In this document: positions 40,024 to 52,712 of the stretch, piece by piece
Position numbering within the stretch: the first letter of the stretch is position 1
Layout: each line of letters begins with the position of its first letter
Translations under genes and position numbers: made by a program
From: Tetrahymena thermophila SB210
Taxonomy: Eukaryota; Ciliophora; Oligohymenophorea; Hymenostomatida; Tetrahymenidae
NCBI RefSeq assembly: GCF_000189635.1
Contig: NW_002476370.1
Location: forward strand, 1 to 64,000
Length of the DNA stretch: 64,000 nucleotides
Reading direction: 5' to 3'
Notes under the pieces: generated by a model
The model's database searches: none
Told to the model about the DNA's origin: nothing
Seen by the model: the letters and a program-made list of their open reading frames with translations, nothing else

Positions 40024-43000
40024 TCATTATTTCCATCCTTTAAAATCTTTTAATTGCTCGCTTGCATCTAAAATTAACTTTTTAAAAAGAATTTATTCTG
40101 CAACAGCAATATTTTAAAATGTTAATACTTTAATATCTAAAGTATTCTTTTTATTTACTGATTATAATTGAAGTTTATTGAGCTTATTTTAAAAGAAATT
40201 CATACGATTTCCTTGTTATTGGACTTAATCTTTATTTTTATTTACTACTTGCAATAAATTATTTTCATCATCTTCTTTTATTACATAAATATCTTTGCTT
40301 TTTCTTGTAAACAAACATTCTTTAATTGTGTCTAAAAAAGATAGAGGCTAAGTTGGGTAGAATAAAAATCTGTCTTTATCTTGCAGAGATAAATCAGTCA
40401 TAAAATAAGGATTTATAGAAAAATTATTAAACTTTTCTACATTTATTTTGGCATTTATGAAGTCTTAACTGCTTGCAAAATCAAATACGCCATTGTTTGC
40501 TTAATTTTTTTAATTAGGAGATTTTTATGAAGTCTTAGACTTTCTTACTTTTTTTATATTAATTATTTTTAGTTCAGTTATTTTTTAAAGTTCTTTCCCT
40601 GCTTTAAGAGGAGAAACAGGAGGACTTGGGAAGAATGTGGCTGATTTTTTTGATTTTAATGGATTACCAGATAAATTCGATTCGCTCTAAGAGTTATTTA
40701 AATTTTCTAAAGGAGAAAGTGGACTCATCTAAGAAGATTGATAGGAATTAACTAAATTAGATTGCTCAACAATATCATTATTTAAATGAACTAATCCTAA
40801 TTTTATTTTTTGCATAAGAACTCTCCTTTCAATCAGGCATCTTCTAAAGAATTTCAAACTGGCCTTTTTTTATTCACTTAATAAAAAAATATTAATTTAA
40901 AATTTTTAATTGGCTGATTGTTTGTTTGCTTTACTTGTTAATAGTTGAGATACGAATTTATACATTATAGTTTTTAGCGTTTCCATCATTAAGTAGTGGG
41001 TCATTTTGCTTAATTAGCATGCTTACTCTTTTAATTAATTTTGCAGTTGATTCTTTTTTACCGTTTTATTTGCTCAATTTCTCGTTTATCATGATATTAT
41101 TGCATGTATCATTCCAAAGAATATTTAAATAATCTGTTCTTTTTGAATAAAGCTCTCTATACCAAGACTAAATAAATCTGACTAATAACAAATCAAAAAT
41201 GATATAATTTAATTTTAATTTCAATCTTTAATACCTTTCTATTTGTATAGCTCTATCTTTTTTTGTAGCAACCAAGTCTCAGAGGATTTAAATAAAAATT
41301 TTTACAAAATAAAACCACTTTATTTTTTTGCTTTTTATAAAATCAATTTAGCTCTAACATTCAATGCTCTATTTTATAAAAATTTTAAAAGATAATTTTT
41401 TAATAAATTACAATATTTTTTACATAGTGGAGTACATTAACATCTTTTGTTAAACAGTTTTAGATCTTAATTTAATTAAAACATCTTTGAAAAATTTATT
41501 GAGTAAATCTTTAGCTCTTTGTATTTTGATATTCCACATTTTATTTTTAAAAATAATTAATCTTAAATCTTAAAAAATTTTAGGCAAATGCAGAATTGTT
41601 ATCCATGTTTTATAGAACTTCAATTTAGACTATTTTTCTTCAATTTTCAATCTCTTTTTTAGTAAATTTAGTAAAATAATTAAAATATTTTTATATTTCT
41701 AAAAATAAATTAAATTCTTTTAAAGAAAACTTGTTTTATTATTTTAATATGCTCAAATTAATGTTTTGACTTTATACTAAATTAAATGCAGATAAATTAA
41801 CATTATTGATTACCTCTTGCTTTTTAATTTCATTTTTTGCAAGCCATTAGAGATTTTTTTCAAATTTTTGCTCAAACAATTCCTATTGCTTTTTTTAAGC
41901 TTGTGCAATTTTTTCAGCCTTCATTTTCTAGAATTAAATAAAATTTGAAATCTAATTCTAATTTATTTTGATATAATTTTACATTATCTATGACTGCTTT
42001 TTATTAGATTTAATTTTTATAATCAACTGCAACTTCTTAATTTATTTTAACGAAATCTTTGTTTTTACACATTTTTAAGCTCTTTTCTCTTCTTCTTTTA
42101 ATTATTTCAGCTATTTATTTTTAGTTAATATCTAAGCAATAAAAATAAAGCAAATAAATTACCAATTTCCATTTTGAATATTTTATCATTCGAAGTAAAT
42201 TAAATAAAATTTTTTTGTTTCAAAACTTTTGCTGATCCATTCTAATGAATAATATCTTCTTTGTACTTTTGAGTTTGAGCTATTAGTTCTATTTCACAAT
42301 TAGTCTAAGAAGATACATGCATGAAAATGTATTTAATTTCTTCTGAATGATTTATACCTTCATATAGTATAATAGTTTTATCTGTTTGCTACATCATGTA
42401 ATCATGCTGAAAGTGATCTGGAGGTTTATTTAAATGGTATTTTTTACTAAAGTAAATAGTGTAATATCCACTATTAATAAAAGTTCTCAGAACAATAGGA
42501 AAGTTTTTATCAATAGTCTTTATTTTAATTAACTTAGACTCTCCAAATAATAGCTAAATATGAAGTTTTTGACCTAATCTTAAAGCTTTGAAATATAAAA
42601 ATATTAAATTATTCATTTATGAAATTTATATGAAATTTAAAAAATTCTCAACTAAATTCATATTAGTTTTTATATTTAAATTATAAAAATTAAATAAAGT
42701 AATAATAGTTAAAATTATTGTTTAGCCTAATAGTAATTTTTTAATAAGTATTTAATCATTTTAAGAATTTACTTACTTTAATATTCAGGGTATATTTCCT
42801 TAAATAATTCTTTAATTAGTTCAAAATGATGATTTTTTTACTCTACTTTAGTTTCTTTTAAAAGGTTTTTAGATTCGTATTCATCTAAGTAGGTCAATGA
42901 TTGAATAATTTAGCTATTTTATTATGCTGTATATTTTGATATATCAGCTTAAGAACTCTGTCTAGTTCTTAATAATCGAATGTTAGCTTCAGAACTCCTA

Positions 43001-43581
43001 TTTCTAGCACTTAAAATTTCAAGATTCTTTAAATTCATATTTTTGCCTCTTTCTTAGGCACTATCAGGTTAATCTTGCAAGTAAGCAGAACTACGAATTT
43101 AGTTTAAGCTAGCAGATTGCTCAAATCCTATGTTTGTTCTGTTTTGAGGAGTAATAAAGTTATTTAAAGTAGTCTATTTTTTAGTTCTTCTTGCAATCAT
43201 TTTAGTAAATGTTTCAGTAGGACTATATGCTTCTTACCATTATGACCCTTTCGTTGAAGAAAAATGAGCATTATAATTGTTTCTGGCTGTAAAATTTCCA
43301 TCTTTTGATAAGTAGTTTAGCTAGTTAATATATTTTTTTTAACTATCTTTGGAGTAGTTTCGGGATGTTTCAATATGATTCAAGCTATTTGTATTCGATG
43401 TTGATCCTACTAATCTTAGATTCAATTATGGTACATCTTATTCTTAAATAGGTTTTATACCCTTTAGCATTCTTTTATGCATCGGGCTTAGAGAAGTAGA
43501 CTTTGTTTACATTTTAGGCAAAAGTTATGGCTAAATGAAGTCTCTAACTTCTTAAATATTTTCTTCACAAATTTAATCCAT
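40024..43581 (-). CDS. Eight-exon protein of unknown function
   Basis: Read downward from 43581, exons are 42777-43581, 42163-42585, 41983-42131, 41814-41927, 41424-41653, 41235-41368, 40964-41181 and 40024-40863; all phases agree and the sum is 971 codons (970 aa). Introns are 191, 31, 55, 160, 55, 53 and 100 bp; each is required because of TGA or frame changes. The first 265 residues are disordered. Residues about 270-410 look like a beta-rich domain (LRLGQKLHIQLLFGESKL, IKTIDKNFPIVLRTFINSGYY). A long basic helical region follows (KAEKIAQAQKKQQELFEQK; KLILQKAKKQSGFILQKF; WLLQKKIELYKQK). The last 280 residues are Ser-rich with a folded-looking part near FYPTQPLSFLDTIKECLFTR. I do not recognise the family; the beta domain plus basic helical rod would fit a structural or cytoskeletal protein, but that is a guess. 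Exact splice sites of exons 5 and 6 are less certain. Confidence 0.72.
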
Positions 43582-44791
43582 TTAATTAAAAATAGCAATC
43601 TAAATTAGTAAAAAAAATATAATACTTTGGAAATAGTTAAAACTTTTAAGTTGTTATTAAATGTATAGATATTACCTTAAATTCTGCTCATTCAGTATAA
43701 TTTGACAAAGTCCTCAACTAAAATAGCAATTTAGATAAATTAATTAGCTTTGGAAAACAATAGTATCCATTAATTTTCAAATATAAATAAATAGTATTTT
43801 TGTTATTTTAATAATAAATCTAATCAACTAAAATTTTTTCTTTACATAGAAATTGACAATTTATTTATTTATTTTCTCACTTAAAGTAAGTAACATAATT
43901 AGGCATCATTTTTAATTTAGAATAATAAATTTCCATATAAATATCATTTGTAAATATTGAACGAAACTTTGAAATTGAATTAATAATTCAAAATAGATTT
44001 TTACAAATCAAATAAAAAAAATTTAGAAAACTTGTTTTGAGCCAATAAATAATTTTCTTTTCCTCTGTAATTTTTCATGTAATAAATAAATATCTTTTTT
44101 AATATTTTTAAACAATTTTTTCTAACAGAATATTTCTTACTAAGACAATCAATTTGCAGCTTTCTTAAATCAGTTTTAAATAAAATATTTGATAATTTTA
44201 AAAATAAGAGTTAAAAATTAAATTTAAAATTATTTTTATAATTAATTTATACAAAAAATAATAGAAATTTATCAATATTTTAGAAAATAAGGTTTTTATA
44301 ATATCTAAGAAGCAAATTTATTTATTTACTTTACTTTTTCAAATGGTTTTTTTATTTTTTAGCAAAATATAATAAAACTAATTTCAAGAATAGTTTGTTT
44401 CATCATTTTAATAGATTTTACTCTTTCATTTAAAAATTATAATATTTATTTAATATCCTTTCTTTAATGCAACTAAATTGCTTTTATCTAAAAACTTAAA
44501 TTTTTTATCACAAATCAATTAAAAATATTAATTTAAGAAGATTTATTTGATTGATGAATTTAAAAAAGAATCAATTCATAATTGTTTAAAATTTTGTTTA
44601 AAAAAATATTTTAAAACTTGAATTTACAAAAAGATAAATTCAACTTTGTTTTTGAATGAGCTTTCTGATTGAAAAAATAAAAAGAAAATAAATTTTTTGT
44701 TAGTAGAAATTAATTTTTTAATAAGAATTATGTCTAGATTACACGAATATACAATAAATAACAGCTTAAGTAATTTTAGTTAAATAAATTA
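43582..44791. other. Intergenic spacer
   Basis: 1.2 kb, strongly AT-rich, between two minus-strand genes. No coding frame or repeat array recognised. Confidence 0.55.
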
Positions 44792-45367
44792 TCAATTATA
44801 ATACATTTCCAAAGACATACCATCATGAATTTCATAATCTTCAAGAGTAATATGATCTTTGAATACTTAATGCCATTTTTACAATTTAATTTTTTCTGCT
44901 CTTGTACCAGTTTTTGCTTGTATTAGTTTTTTCAAAATTCCTATGGTATCTGAAGGTAAACATTTGATTCTTTCTTTTTTACCCAAACGATCATTAATTA
45001 TTACTTCAATCATAACAGGATTATATGATGAAACACCTTCTAATTTTTCTGGTCCTTTTCTTTCAATTTTTTTGGGAACAAATCCATATTTTTACTATAC
45101 TTTTAAAAGAGCTTCTTCTTCTGCTTACTTTTCTTCTTTTATTTTTTCCCACACTTTTTCTACTTTTGATTATGTGTTTTATGCTAATGATTATTAATCA
45201 TCATTATTTTGAGAGGGCTTTTCTCTAAGCTTATCATTTTTATCATTTCTATCATATTTATGCGATTTTTTATCTCTAGAATGGCTTCTCTTTCTTTCCT
45301 TTCTATCTTTATGGTCTTTATGCTTTTTTTTATCTCTGCTACGAGATCTAGAACGGCTTCTACCCAT
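44792..45367 (-). CDS. UBL5: RS-rich protein fused to Hub1/UBL5 ubiquitin-like domain
   Basis: Single exon, 191 aa. Residues 1-60 are an arginine/serine and lysine/aspartate-rich splicing-factor-like segment ([15 protein letters not shown]). Residues 60-118 are charged and helical ([18 protein letters not shown]). Residues about 119-191 are a complete Hub1/UBL5: [61 protein letters not shown]. The end in a Tyr-Tyr pair with no Gly-Gly is diagnostic: Hub1 is not conjugated but binds HIND motifs of spliceosomal proteins such as Snu66 and affects splice-site choice. Hub1 is a stand-alone protein of about 73 aa in yeast and humans, so the fused RS region is unusual. The start at 45367 (MGRSRS) is preferred over an ATG at 45442 that would add a hydrophobic, UTR-like leader. 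Expected in the nucleus. Confidence 0.92.
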
Positions 45368-46569
45368 TTTTTTACACTTTTTATCTTTTATTACGTTTAG
45401 ATAATATTTCAAAATATATTTATAATAATTTATTATAATCAATCGATCAAGTGAGCTAATATAATCAAATTTATTATTTGCTTTGAAACAAATACAAACA
45501 AGATAAAATTAAATTATTTAGCTTTATTGTTATTCAAATTATAAAATTATATTATTTTATCTTAAAAATTTAATTTAAAAAGTAAAAAAACAACCATCAA
45601 AGGCTTTAATGATAAAATGCAGTTCTAAATTTGTTTAAAAATAGGACATTAATAAAGTTAATTAAAATTAAGTAAAAGAAAGAAACAATGAATGAATGAA
45701 TTATTAGAATATGTTTCCCTTATATTATTTTAAGTGCAAATAGCAAAAAATCTAAGAAATATATTTTGAAAGTATTTGTTTTATTTTAATGACTATTTTT
45801 CTTTGTTATTAAAATAAAAAAATTTATTTAATAAAAATTTAGTAATTCTAGTTAAAATAATTTAATAGATATGTTAAAAATTCTAGAAAGGATATCTATA
45901 TTTTTAGATTATTTTGTTTTTTAGTTACATAAAAAAACAAAAATTTAAATATTAATGAATATATTAAGGATTGCAAAATAAATTATTAAATTGTAATTAA
46001 TATTAAATTATTAAACAAAATGCCTTGGATTAAATTTTAATATGTATTTTTTCAATCAATAAAATGTTGACTCATCAGTATAAACTATGAATTACAGAGC
46101 TTACATACAATTTTGATAAAATTTCATTCAAATTTTTAAAGATTTGGAGACATTAAGCAAATACACAAAATAAATAAAAAATTTATATCTTTTTTTGATT
46201 GAATGGAATGTTTTGTAAAACAAACAAACATCCAAGCTATTATTTTCAAATAAATTTCATTGAAATTCAAAAATGAATGGCTTGTTTATTTATAATAGCA
46301 GAATAAACAAGGAGCATTCATTCATTCATTAATTTTTTTGGCGAAAAAAATCAAATTTATTTATCAAGTTTATTCAATTTATATGATAAGTAAATTGCAT
46401 TTATTTATTAGGTTAGATAGAAAAATTAATAATATAATAATTAGGTTTGTATGTGAATTAAATGTTGTAATTAATATTACTCAATATAATTCATATTATT
46501 TAAAGCAAGGTAGAAGAGAAAAGCAATTAAATAGCACTGCCACCTTAATTTCACTCTTTTATTATATAA
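45368..46569. other. Divergent intergenic region
   Basis: 1.2 kb between divergent genes; presumably contains both promoters. A standard-code ORF at 46338-46580 has no coding character and ends inside the next gene in a different frame. A short inverted pair AATGAATGG..CATTCATTCATT is seen near 46270-46330; no assigned role. Confidence 0.5.
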
Positions 46570-48157
46570 ATGCTAAATAAATTACTTTAAAAAACTAGAA
46601 ATGCAAAATTAGGTGACTAAACTCCAACTAGCAAATCAACATCCTAATCAGTAGCAGTGAGCAGCACTAAGCAAAATAGTGATGCTCAAAAAGATAGTTA
46701 CTTATTTTCAGCTAATTCTGTCACATAAATATAATTTTCATCTCAATAAGGTGTCAAATAGTAAACTAGTTCAACAGTAATTCAACAAATACCTCCTTCT
46801 CTACAACGTTAGTCTAGCCCAGTATCTAAAAGCTTGTATAGCCCTAATCAAAGCCTACATATGTATAATTCTCATTAGCCATCAGCGAGATCCTCAGCTT
46901 CAGTTAATATATAAAATAATTAATTTGCAAACAGCGTTTATAATAGTAATAATTTATGCAACCTTTAAGACAAGTAAAAAACTTCAGTTTAAATCAGTAC
47001 TAATAACAAATAATAATTGGATGTTGCATAAGAAAACAGTAAAGTTAATACTCCTCAAACAATTAAGTTTAAATCTTTAGATGCACAAAATGTAATATTA
47101 TTTTAATAATAGATTATTTAAGAGATTATTTTCTATTTAATTTAGTTTTTTTTTTGAACTGACTAAATTTTTTATTTGATATTTCTAGTTATCGATTCAA
47201 AGGGTAGCTGTTAATCTGAGTAATATAGAAGAATTCAAAGAAGGCGATTTAAAAAAGGATTAACAAAAATAATTGACATAGGCAGCAAATGATTTTAGTC
47301 AAAGAGAATAGGAACTCTAAGGAACTATAAAATCGCTTCAAACTAAGATCTAACAGCTCGTTAAGGAGCTTGAAAAGCAAACAAATCTCTCAAACTAGGC
47401 ATTAGAAGACAACTCTTTGTTTAGAAAGAAATATTAAGAATTAAAAGAAAACTCTTCATCGAAATAGTAACAATAGTAATAAAACTCTCTCTTCGGAAGG
47501 TCTGACAGCATCAGTTCATAACAGCCAAATTAATCTGACTTAATTGCTTCAGTTTAAATGTTAGAATTGCAAGAAGAAAATAAAAAGTTGAAATAAAAAT
47601 TTTAATAAGCATAGTTGTAAGCATCTTAATGGCGTGAAAAATATGAAAATTAAGAAAAATTGTATGAACAATAAGAAGAAAATCTAAAAGAAAAAATAAA
47701 AGATTAATATTAAAAGGAAATACAAGCCCTAAATAACGAGTTGAATAAATACAAATAATAATCGTTTGGCATAAATAAATCTAAAAAAGTGGCTTCTCTT
47801 CTAAGATAAAGCAATAGTAACAACACGAACAATATGTTGAAAGAGAATAACAACAATAATAACTAGGCTTAATATTCTGATGATTGGCATCAAAATTACA
47901 TGATTTTAAAGGAGGAAAAGGAAAAGTCAGAAAAAATGTTGAAAAAGAGGATTGAGTCTTTAGAAGAATAAAATGCTTTCTTATAAAATGAAGTTAACTA
48001 ATTACATTAAAAAAATGATCAACTTTAAGGACTCTGTGATGAACCTAAATTCACTGTGAAATAATAATATAATTATAACCAGGATTCTCAATTTCAAAAT
48101 CGCAAATCTAACAATTTACAAGAACTTAATTACTATTTCAGCCAAAATCTTAGTTGA
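46570..48157 (+). CDS. Coiled-coil protein with S/Q-rich N-terminus
   Basis: Exons 46570-47091 and 47189-48157 (97-bp intron, phase 0), 496 aa. The first 175 residues are Ser/Gln/Asn-rich and disordered (SSPVSKSLYSPNQSLHMY). From residue about 185 onward there is heptad-like charged sequence with three helical blocks (ELQGTIKSLQTKIQQLVKEL; ENKKLKQKFQQAQLQ; EKEKSEKMLKKRIESLEEQN), separated by N/S-rich linkers, so a coiled-coil dimer is likely. No catalytic motif, membrane segment or named family. The start is the only ATG in frame upstream of the coding-like sequence. Confidence 0.8.
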
Positions 48158-49402
48158 TAACTACATGCATTTCTGATTAAATAAAACTCAGAAAAAATAA
48201 TAAACAAACAAACAACCTTTCTTCATTTATTTATTTTTGGACCATTTGCAACCTATATTTTTAATAACAGATTAATTATCTTCATTCATTTTTACTGTTA
48301 TAACTCTAAAATTATTTTATTTTCAAAAAAATTATCAAATTTTAACTTTAAAAAAAAAATATTTATTACTTTTCTTGTAAAATTAACTATAAATTAAGTC
48401 ATCTTTTTGTTGAAATTAATTATATGTTTTATGTTTATTAAATAAATGATTATTTCTTTGATAATCCTATATTCTATCAAATATTTTCCTATAATTTTGC
48501 TTTTAAATTTAATTGATATTCTGTAATTAATTAGGTTTCTCTGGTATTAATTCATGCAACATTATCAGATAAATATATTTAATAAATTTCATTATATTTT
48601 AGAATTAATTATTATTTTCTATTATAATAAATCTCTTTGAATTTATAAACTCAATAAAAAATTAGCTTTTGAATATCTAAGATTTTATTTCTAAAAGAAA
48701 AATCCAAAAATTAAAAATAAAAATATAAAATATTTAGGGAACAATTGGATTTGCTCAAATTAAAAAAGAAATTTTGTAAAACTAGAGCAGAGTCTCTAAG
48801 ACTAAGATCAGATTACAAAATCTAAATAGTTTTGACTTAAATTTGAGTTAATTAATATTTAATTTTACATATAAAAATATTAAAAACATAAACTTCACTT
48901 TAGCTGTCTGTCTATTTTATTAAAAATAATATTTAATTGATTTGGCAATTTAATTTTTTAGAATACTTTTAATAATTATCATATCATACTCATTAAATTT
49001 AATTTAAATAATATGATATGGTATCCAACAAACTTTCAGGATTAATAATTAATAGTCAAAGATATTCAAATAAATAATTTTATAAAATAATTATCAAAAT
49101 TAATATTTTAAAATATATCTCAAATTTTCATAAAATGAGATTTAAAAATTTTTATTTTAATTAATAAAAATGAGATAAAATAATAATTAATTTTAAAAGA
49201 ATTTCAAAAATAAAAGTATTTTTTTTATATCAAAAAATTTATTATAGCTCAATTTGTTTAAAAGCCATATTTTAATTCCTAAAAATATTAACAATTAATT
49301 AAAAAATTTAAGAATAAAAAAGCAATAAAAAAAGAGACAAAAACTTGTCAAATTTATCACAAAACTAACACTCTGATAAGCACACTCATTCACTCAATTA
49401 AA
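48158..49402. other. Intergenic spacer
   Basis: 1.25 kb, AT-rich, between two plus-strand genes. No gene or array seen. An imperfect inverted pair around 48978-49022 (TCATATCATA and TATGATATGG) was noted but is short. Confidence 0.55.
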
Positions 49403-52130
49403 ATGAACAGTTTTACTAATACTACTAAAAAAGTAATTGCTAACAATCCAAATTTGTAAGGTCAAAATGGAAATCAATAAATTGAATCTTACATTCAAAT
49501 AGAAGAAGAAGAAGTAAAATTTTGATATTTAATTATAAAAAGAGATTTCTAAATAAAAACAAATAAATAAAAAACATTTATTATTGATTTTAAAAATAAT
49601 TTAAAAAATGTAAATAGGAATTCTAATCTGACACAGGTTAATCTTAATAAGAACACTAAGATACTGATAGTAGAAATTATCAGTAAAAAATAATATTCAT
49701 AGAGGAACAAAATAATTATGCTAGCCACTAAGATTCTGATTCGGAATGTGAAATTTGCTATTAAGAAATGACAAGTTCATAGCACATTAGCATTTAATGC
49801 AAGGATGTTTTCCATAAGAGCTGCTTATAGCAATACTTAAATACTCAAATTAGCAACAAAAAATTCCCTCTGAATTGCCCAAATTTTAAATGTAAACAAC
49901 ATGTTTAATATCATGATATAAAGGAAATTTTGAATGACTAAGACTTTTAAAAATATGAAATGTTTTAATTTTAAAGTTATATAGACTCTCACTAAGAAGA
50001 AGTAATTTTATTTATTTTTTTATCTTTTTATTTATAGTCAATTTATAAACATTTTATTATTTAATATAGTTTCTATGGTGTTTAACTCCAGGCTGTTAGT
50101 ATGTTTTTGCCAAAGATGATAGTTAAATATAATACATTTGTCCTGTCTGTGAAGCAAGTTATTGCATGAATTGTAAATAAAAATACCATTCTGGGTTGAC
50201 TTGCTAATAATACTAAGAATCAATCAAGTTTAAAGTAATTATAATTTATTTATTTATTCAATTAATTTAACATAACCCATATATTGCTTTATTTTATAAT
50301 AGGAGCTTGACTAATAATTTTATTAATTGGCTAAAAGCAAAAACTTAAAATAATGTTCAAAGTGTAAAATGTGGATTGAGAAAATAAATGGGTAAATTTT
50401 TTTTTTTGATAAAATACATCCCTATTATAATTTAATTTTAAAATCTAGATGTTATTAAATGATATGTAGATGTGGTAACTAATTTTGCTATAAATGTGGT
50501 GAAAATTTCTAAAAATGCAGATGTCAATTTTTCAGCTAAATTTTGAATTCTAACATATTATTTAGTGACAGCTAAAATTAGAATTCCATTTAATAAAATA
50601 ATGGTTATCGATGCTAATGCTTATTTTGTAGAAGATTTTCAATGTTTAATGAAATTGAATCAAATCTATAAATAAGTGACAGATAGTAAGGATAAACTTA
50701 AATCTAAAATACCTCTAATCAAATTTAAAATTCTAATATTTAATTTAATAGAGACAGCTATATTTAGAAACATACTCAATAAAATATTAGTACTAATTAA
50801 AAATAAATGGCTGTTACTTAATCAAATCCTAGTAATCAAAGTTAAAATCCTCCCAAGCCAATAACTTATCTTAATTAAAGTGTTACTAATTCATAAAATA
50901 ATAACTAAACTTTATTTTAAAATTTAAGTTATAATATTGGTAATACATTTAAGAGAAGCATTTAGTAGATAAGCAACAATAATCAAAATTAAATGACGGT
51001 TACTTAATCGAAACCTAATTATCAAAGTTAAATTCCTCCTAAGCCAATAACTTAGCTTAATTAAAGTGTTGCTAACTCATAAAATAATAACTAAAGCTAA
51101 TTTTAAAATTAAAATTCTAAAATTGATAATCAAATTAAGAGTAACATTTAAAAGATAAGTAACAATAATCAAAACTAAATGACTGGTAATTAATCGAATC
51201 CAAGCTATCAAAGTTAAAATCCTCCTAAACCATTAACTTATCTTAATTAAAGTGTAAATAATTCATAAAATAATAACTAAACTTATTATTAAAATTAAAA
51301 CTCGAAGATTGAAAATAAATTTATTAGTAACATTTAGTAGATAAGCAACAATAATCAAAATTAAATGGCTGTTACTTAATCGAATCCTAATTATCAAAGT
51401 TAAAATCCTCCTAAGCCAATAACTTATCTTAATTAAAGTGTTGCTAACTCATAAAATAAAAATTAAAGTTAATTTTAAAATTCAAATTCTAAAATTGATA
51501 ATCAAATTAAGAGTAACATTTAATAAATTAGTAGCAATAATCAAAATTAAATGATTGGTAATTAATCGAATCCAAGCTATGCAAGTTAAAACCCTCCTAA
51601 ACTAGTAACTTATCTTAATTAAGGTACTATTAAATCATAAAATAATAACTAAACTTAATCTTAAAATTTAAATACTAATATTGATAATAAAATTAAGAGT
51701 AACATTTAGTAAATAAGCAACAACAATCAAAATTAAATTTCTGTTACTTAATCGAATCATAGTTATCAAAGTTAAAATCCTCCTAAGCCAATAACTCATC
51801 TTAATTAAAGTGCTGCTAACTCATAAAATAACAACCAAAGTTAATTTTAAAATTAAAATTCTAAAATTGAAAATCAAATTAACAGTAACATTTAATAGAA
51901 AAGTAGAAGAAGAAGACGTTATAGAAGTTTATCTTTTAAATAAACTTATTAAACAAAAGGAACTTATTTAAAAAAATGAACATTCTTCATTTATTGGAGG
52001 TATTAAATAAGAAGAAGAATTTTCCTCCTATATTTAATATAGGGAAGAGTCTTTTGATTAAAATTTAGAAGAATTCTATTCAGATAATTTTGCTTCAAAC
52101 TATGTTGATCTTGAATAATAAACCAATTGA
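49403..52130 (+). CDS. RBR-type E3 ubiquitin ligase with N/Q/P-repeat tail
   Basis: Exons 49403-49513, 49618-50001, 50070-50234, 50303-50391 and from 50449. RING1 (CEICYQ, CKDVFHKSC, CPNFKC), IBR (WCLTPGC, CPVC, CMNC, HSGLTC) and RING2 (CSKCKMWIEKINGC, CR-CGNQFCYKCG, CRC) appear in canonical order within residues about 75-290. RBR ligases pass ubiquitin through a catalytic Cys in RING2, here the Cys of NGCYQM. The usual His of GCxHM is Gln. The tail holds six 62-residue N/Q/P-rich repeats (each with QSQNPPKP) encoded by an exact 186-bp period. In the main frame it ends at the TGA at 51977. One base further in frame, from about 51900, is a very acidic, coding-looking stretch (KVEEEDVIEVYLLNK, GGIKQEEEFSSYIQ) to the TGA at 52128. 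An extra A in the AAAA run near 51898 would explain this, so the true end is probably 52130. Confidence 0.85.
50807..51900 (+). repeat. 186-bp coding tandem repeat, about six units
   Basis: Unit starts at 50807, 50993, 51179, 51365, 51551 and 51737, each exactly 186 bp apart with no indels. Each unit encodes 62 residues that begin near M(A/T)VTQSNP or M(T/I)GNQSNP, contain QNPPKP and YLNQS, and end NNNQNQ. Units 3 and 5 share the GNQSNPSY form; units 1, 2, 4 and 6 share VTQS. This suggests duplication of a two-unit block. A partial copy may precede 50807. Period conservation without indels means selection or recent homogenisation at protein level. Confidence 0.93.
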
Positions 52131-52712
52131 AAAAAATGAAAATTTTAAGAGTTTTGTTTATATTTTTAAAAAATAAAAATAAAAAGATAAAGTTAATATA
52201 ATTTTTTATTAATTTACAACTTTATTTTAAATTTATTCATATTATATAAAATAGCTATTAATTCTTTGAACAAACTCATTTAATTAATAATATATAGAGT
52301 ATTTGTGCTATTTTCAATTTTTTAATTTTTCTAAAATAAATCATCTTAATAAATTTGAGTTAATTATAATACAAAAATATTTATTTTTATGATCAAAAAT
52401 TATATCTTTGTTAAATAATTTTAGAATAATTAAAGTTTTTTTTGTAAAATAAATATTTCGATATCAAAAAAATTGAGAAATTAAATTTAGGATCTAATTT
52501 TTTTCTGAATAGTATGCTATATATTCTTTTAGCACTTAATTTTTTTTTGAAATATTTAATTTAAGGATGGATTTTTGTTGATATATACTTTCAAATAATT
52601 AAAATTTTTGGAAATAATCTTTTAATTTAAAATTTTTTCTTCATCAGTATTTATTCAATAAAATTAGAGAGATTTTGCTAAGTAGAAATCAAAATATTCT
52701 AGCTACATATGT
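52131..52712. other. Intergenic spacer
   Basis: About 580 bp of AT-rich DNA between two plus-strand genes; nothing recognised. Confidence 0.55.

Noticed and set aside
44943..45400. Three overlapping plus-strand ORFs
   Set aside because: They are antisense to the RS-Hub1 gene, whose product is clearly recognisable.
46338..46580. 80-codon plus-strand ORF upstream of the coiled-coil gene
   Set aside because: Hydrophobic AT-driven composition, ends just inside the next gene in another frame, no support in ciliate code.
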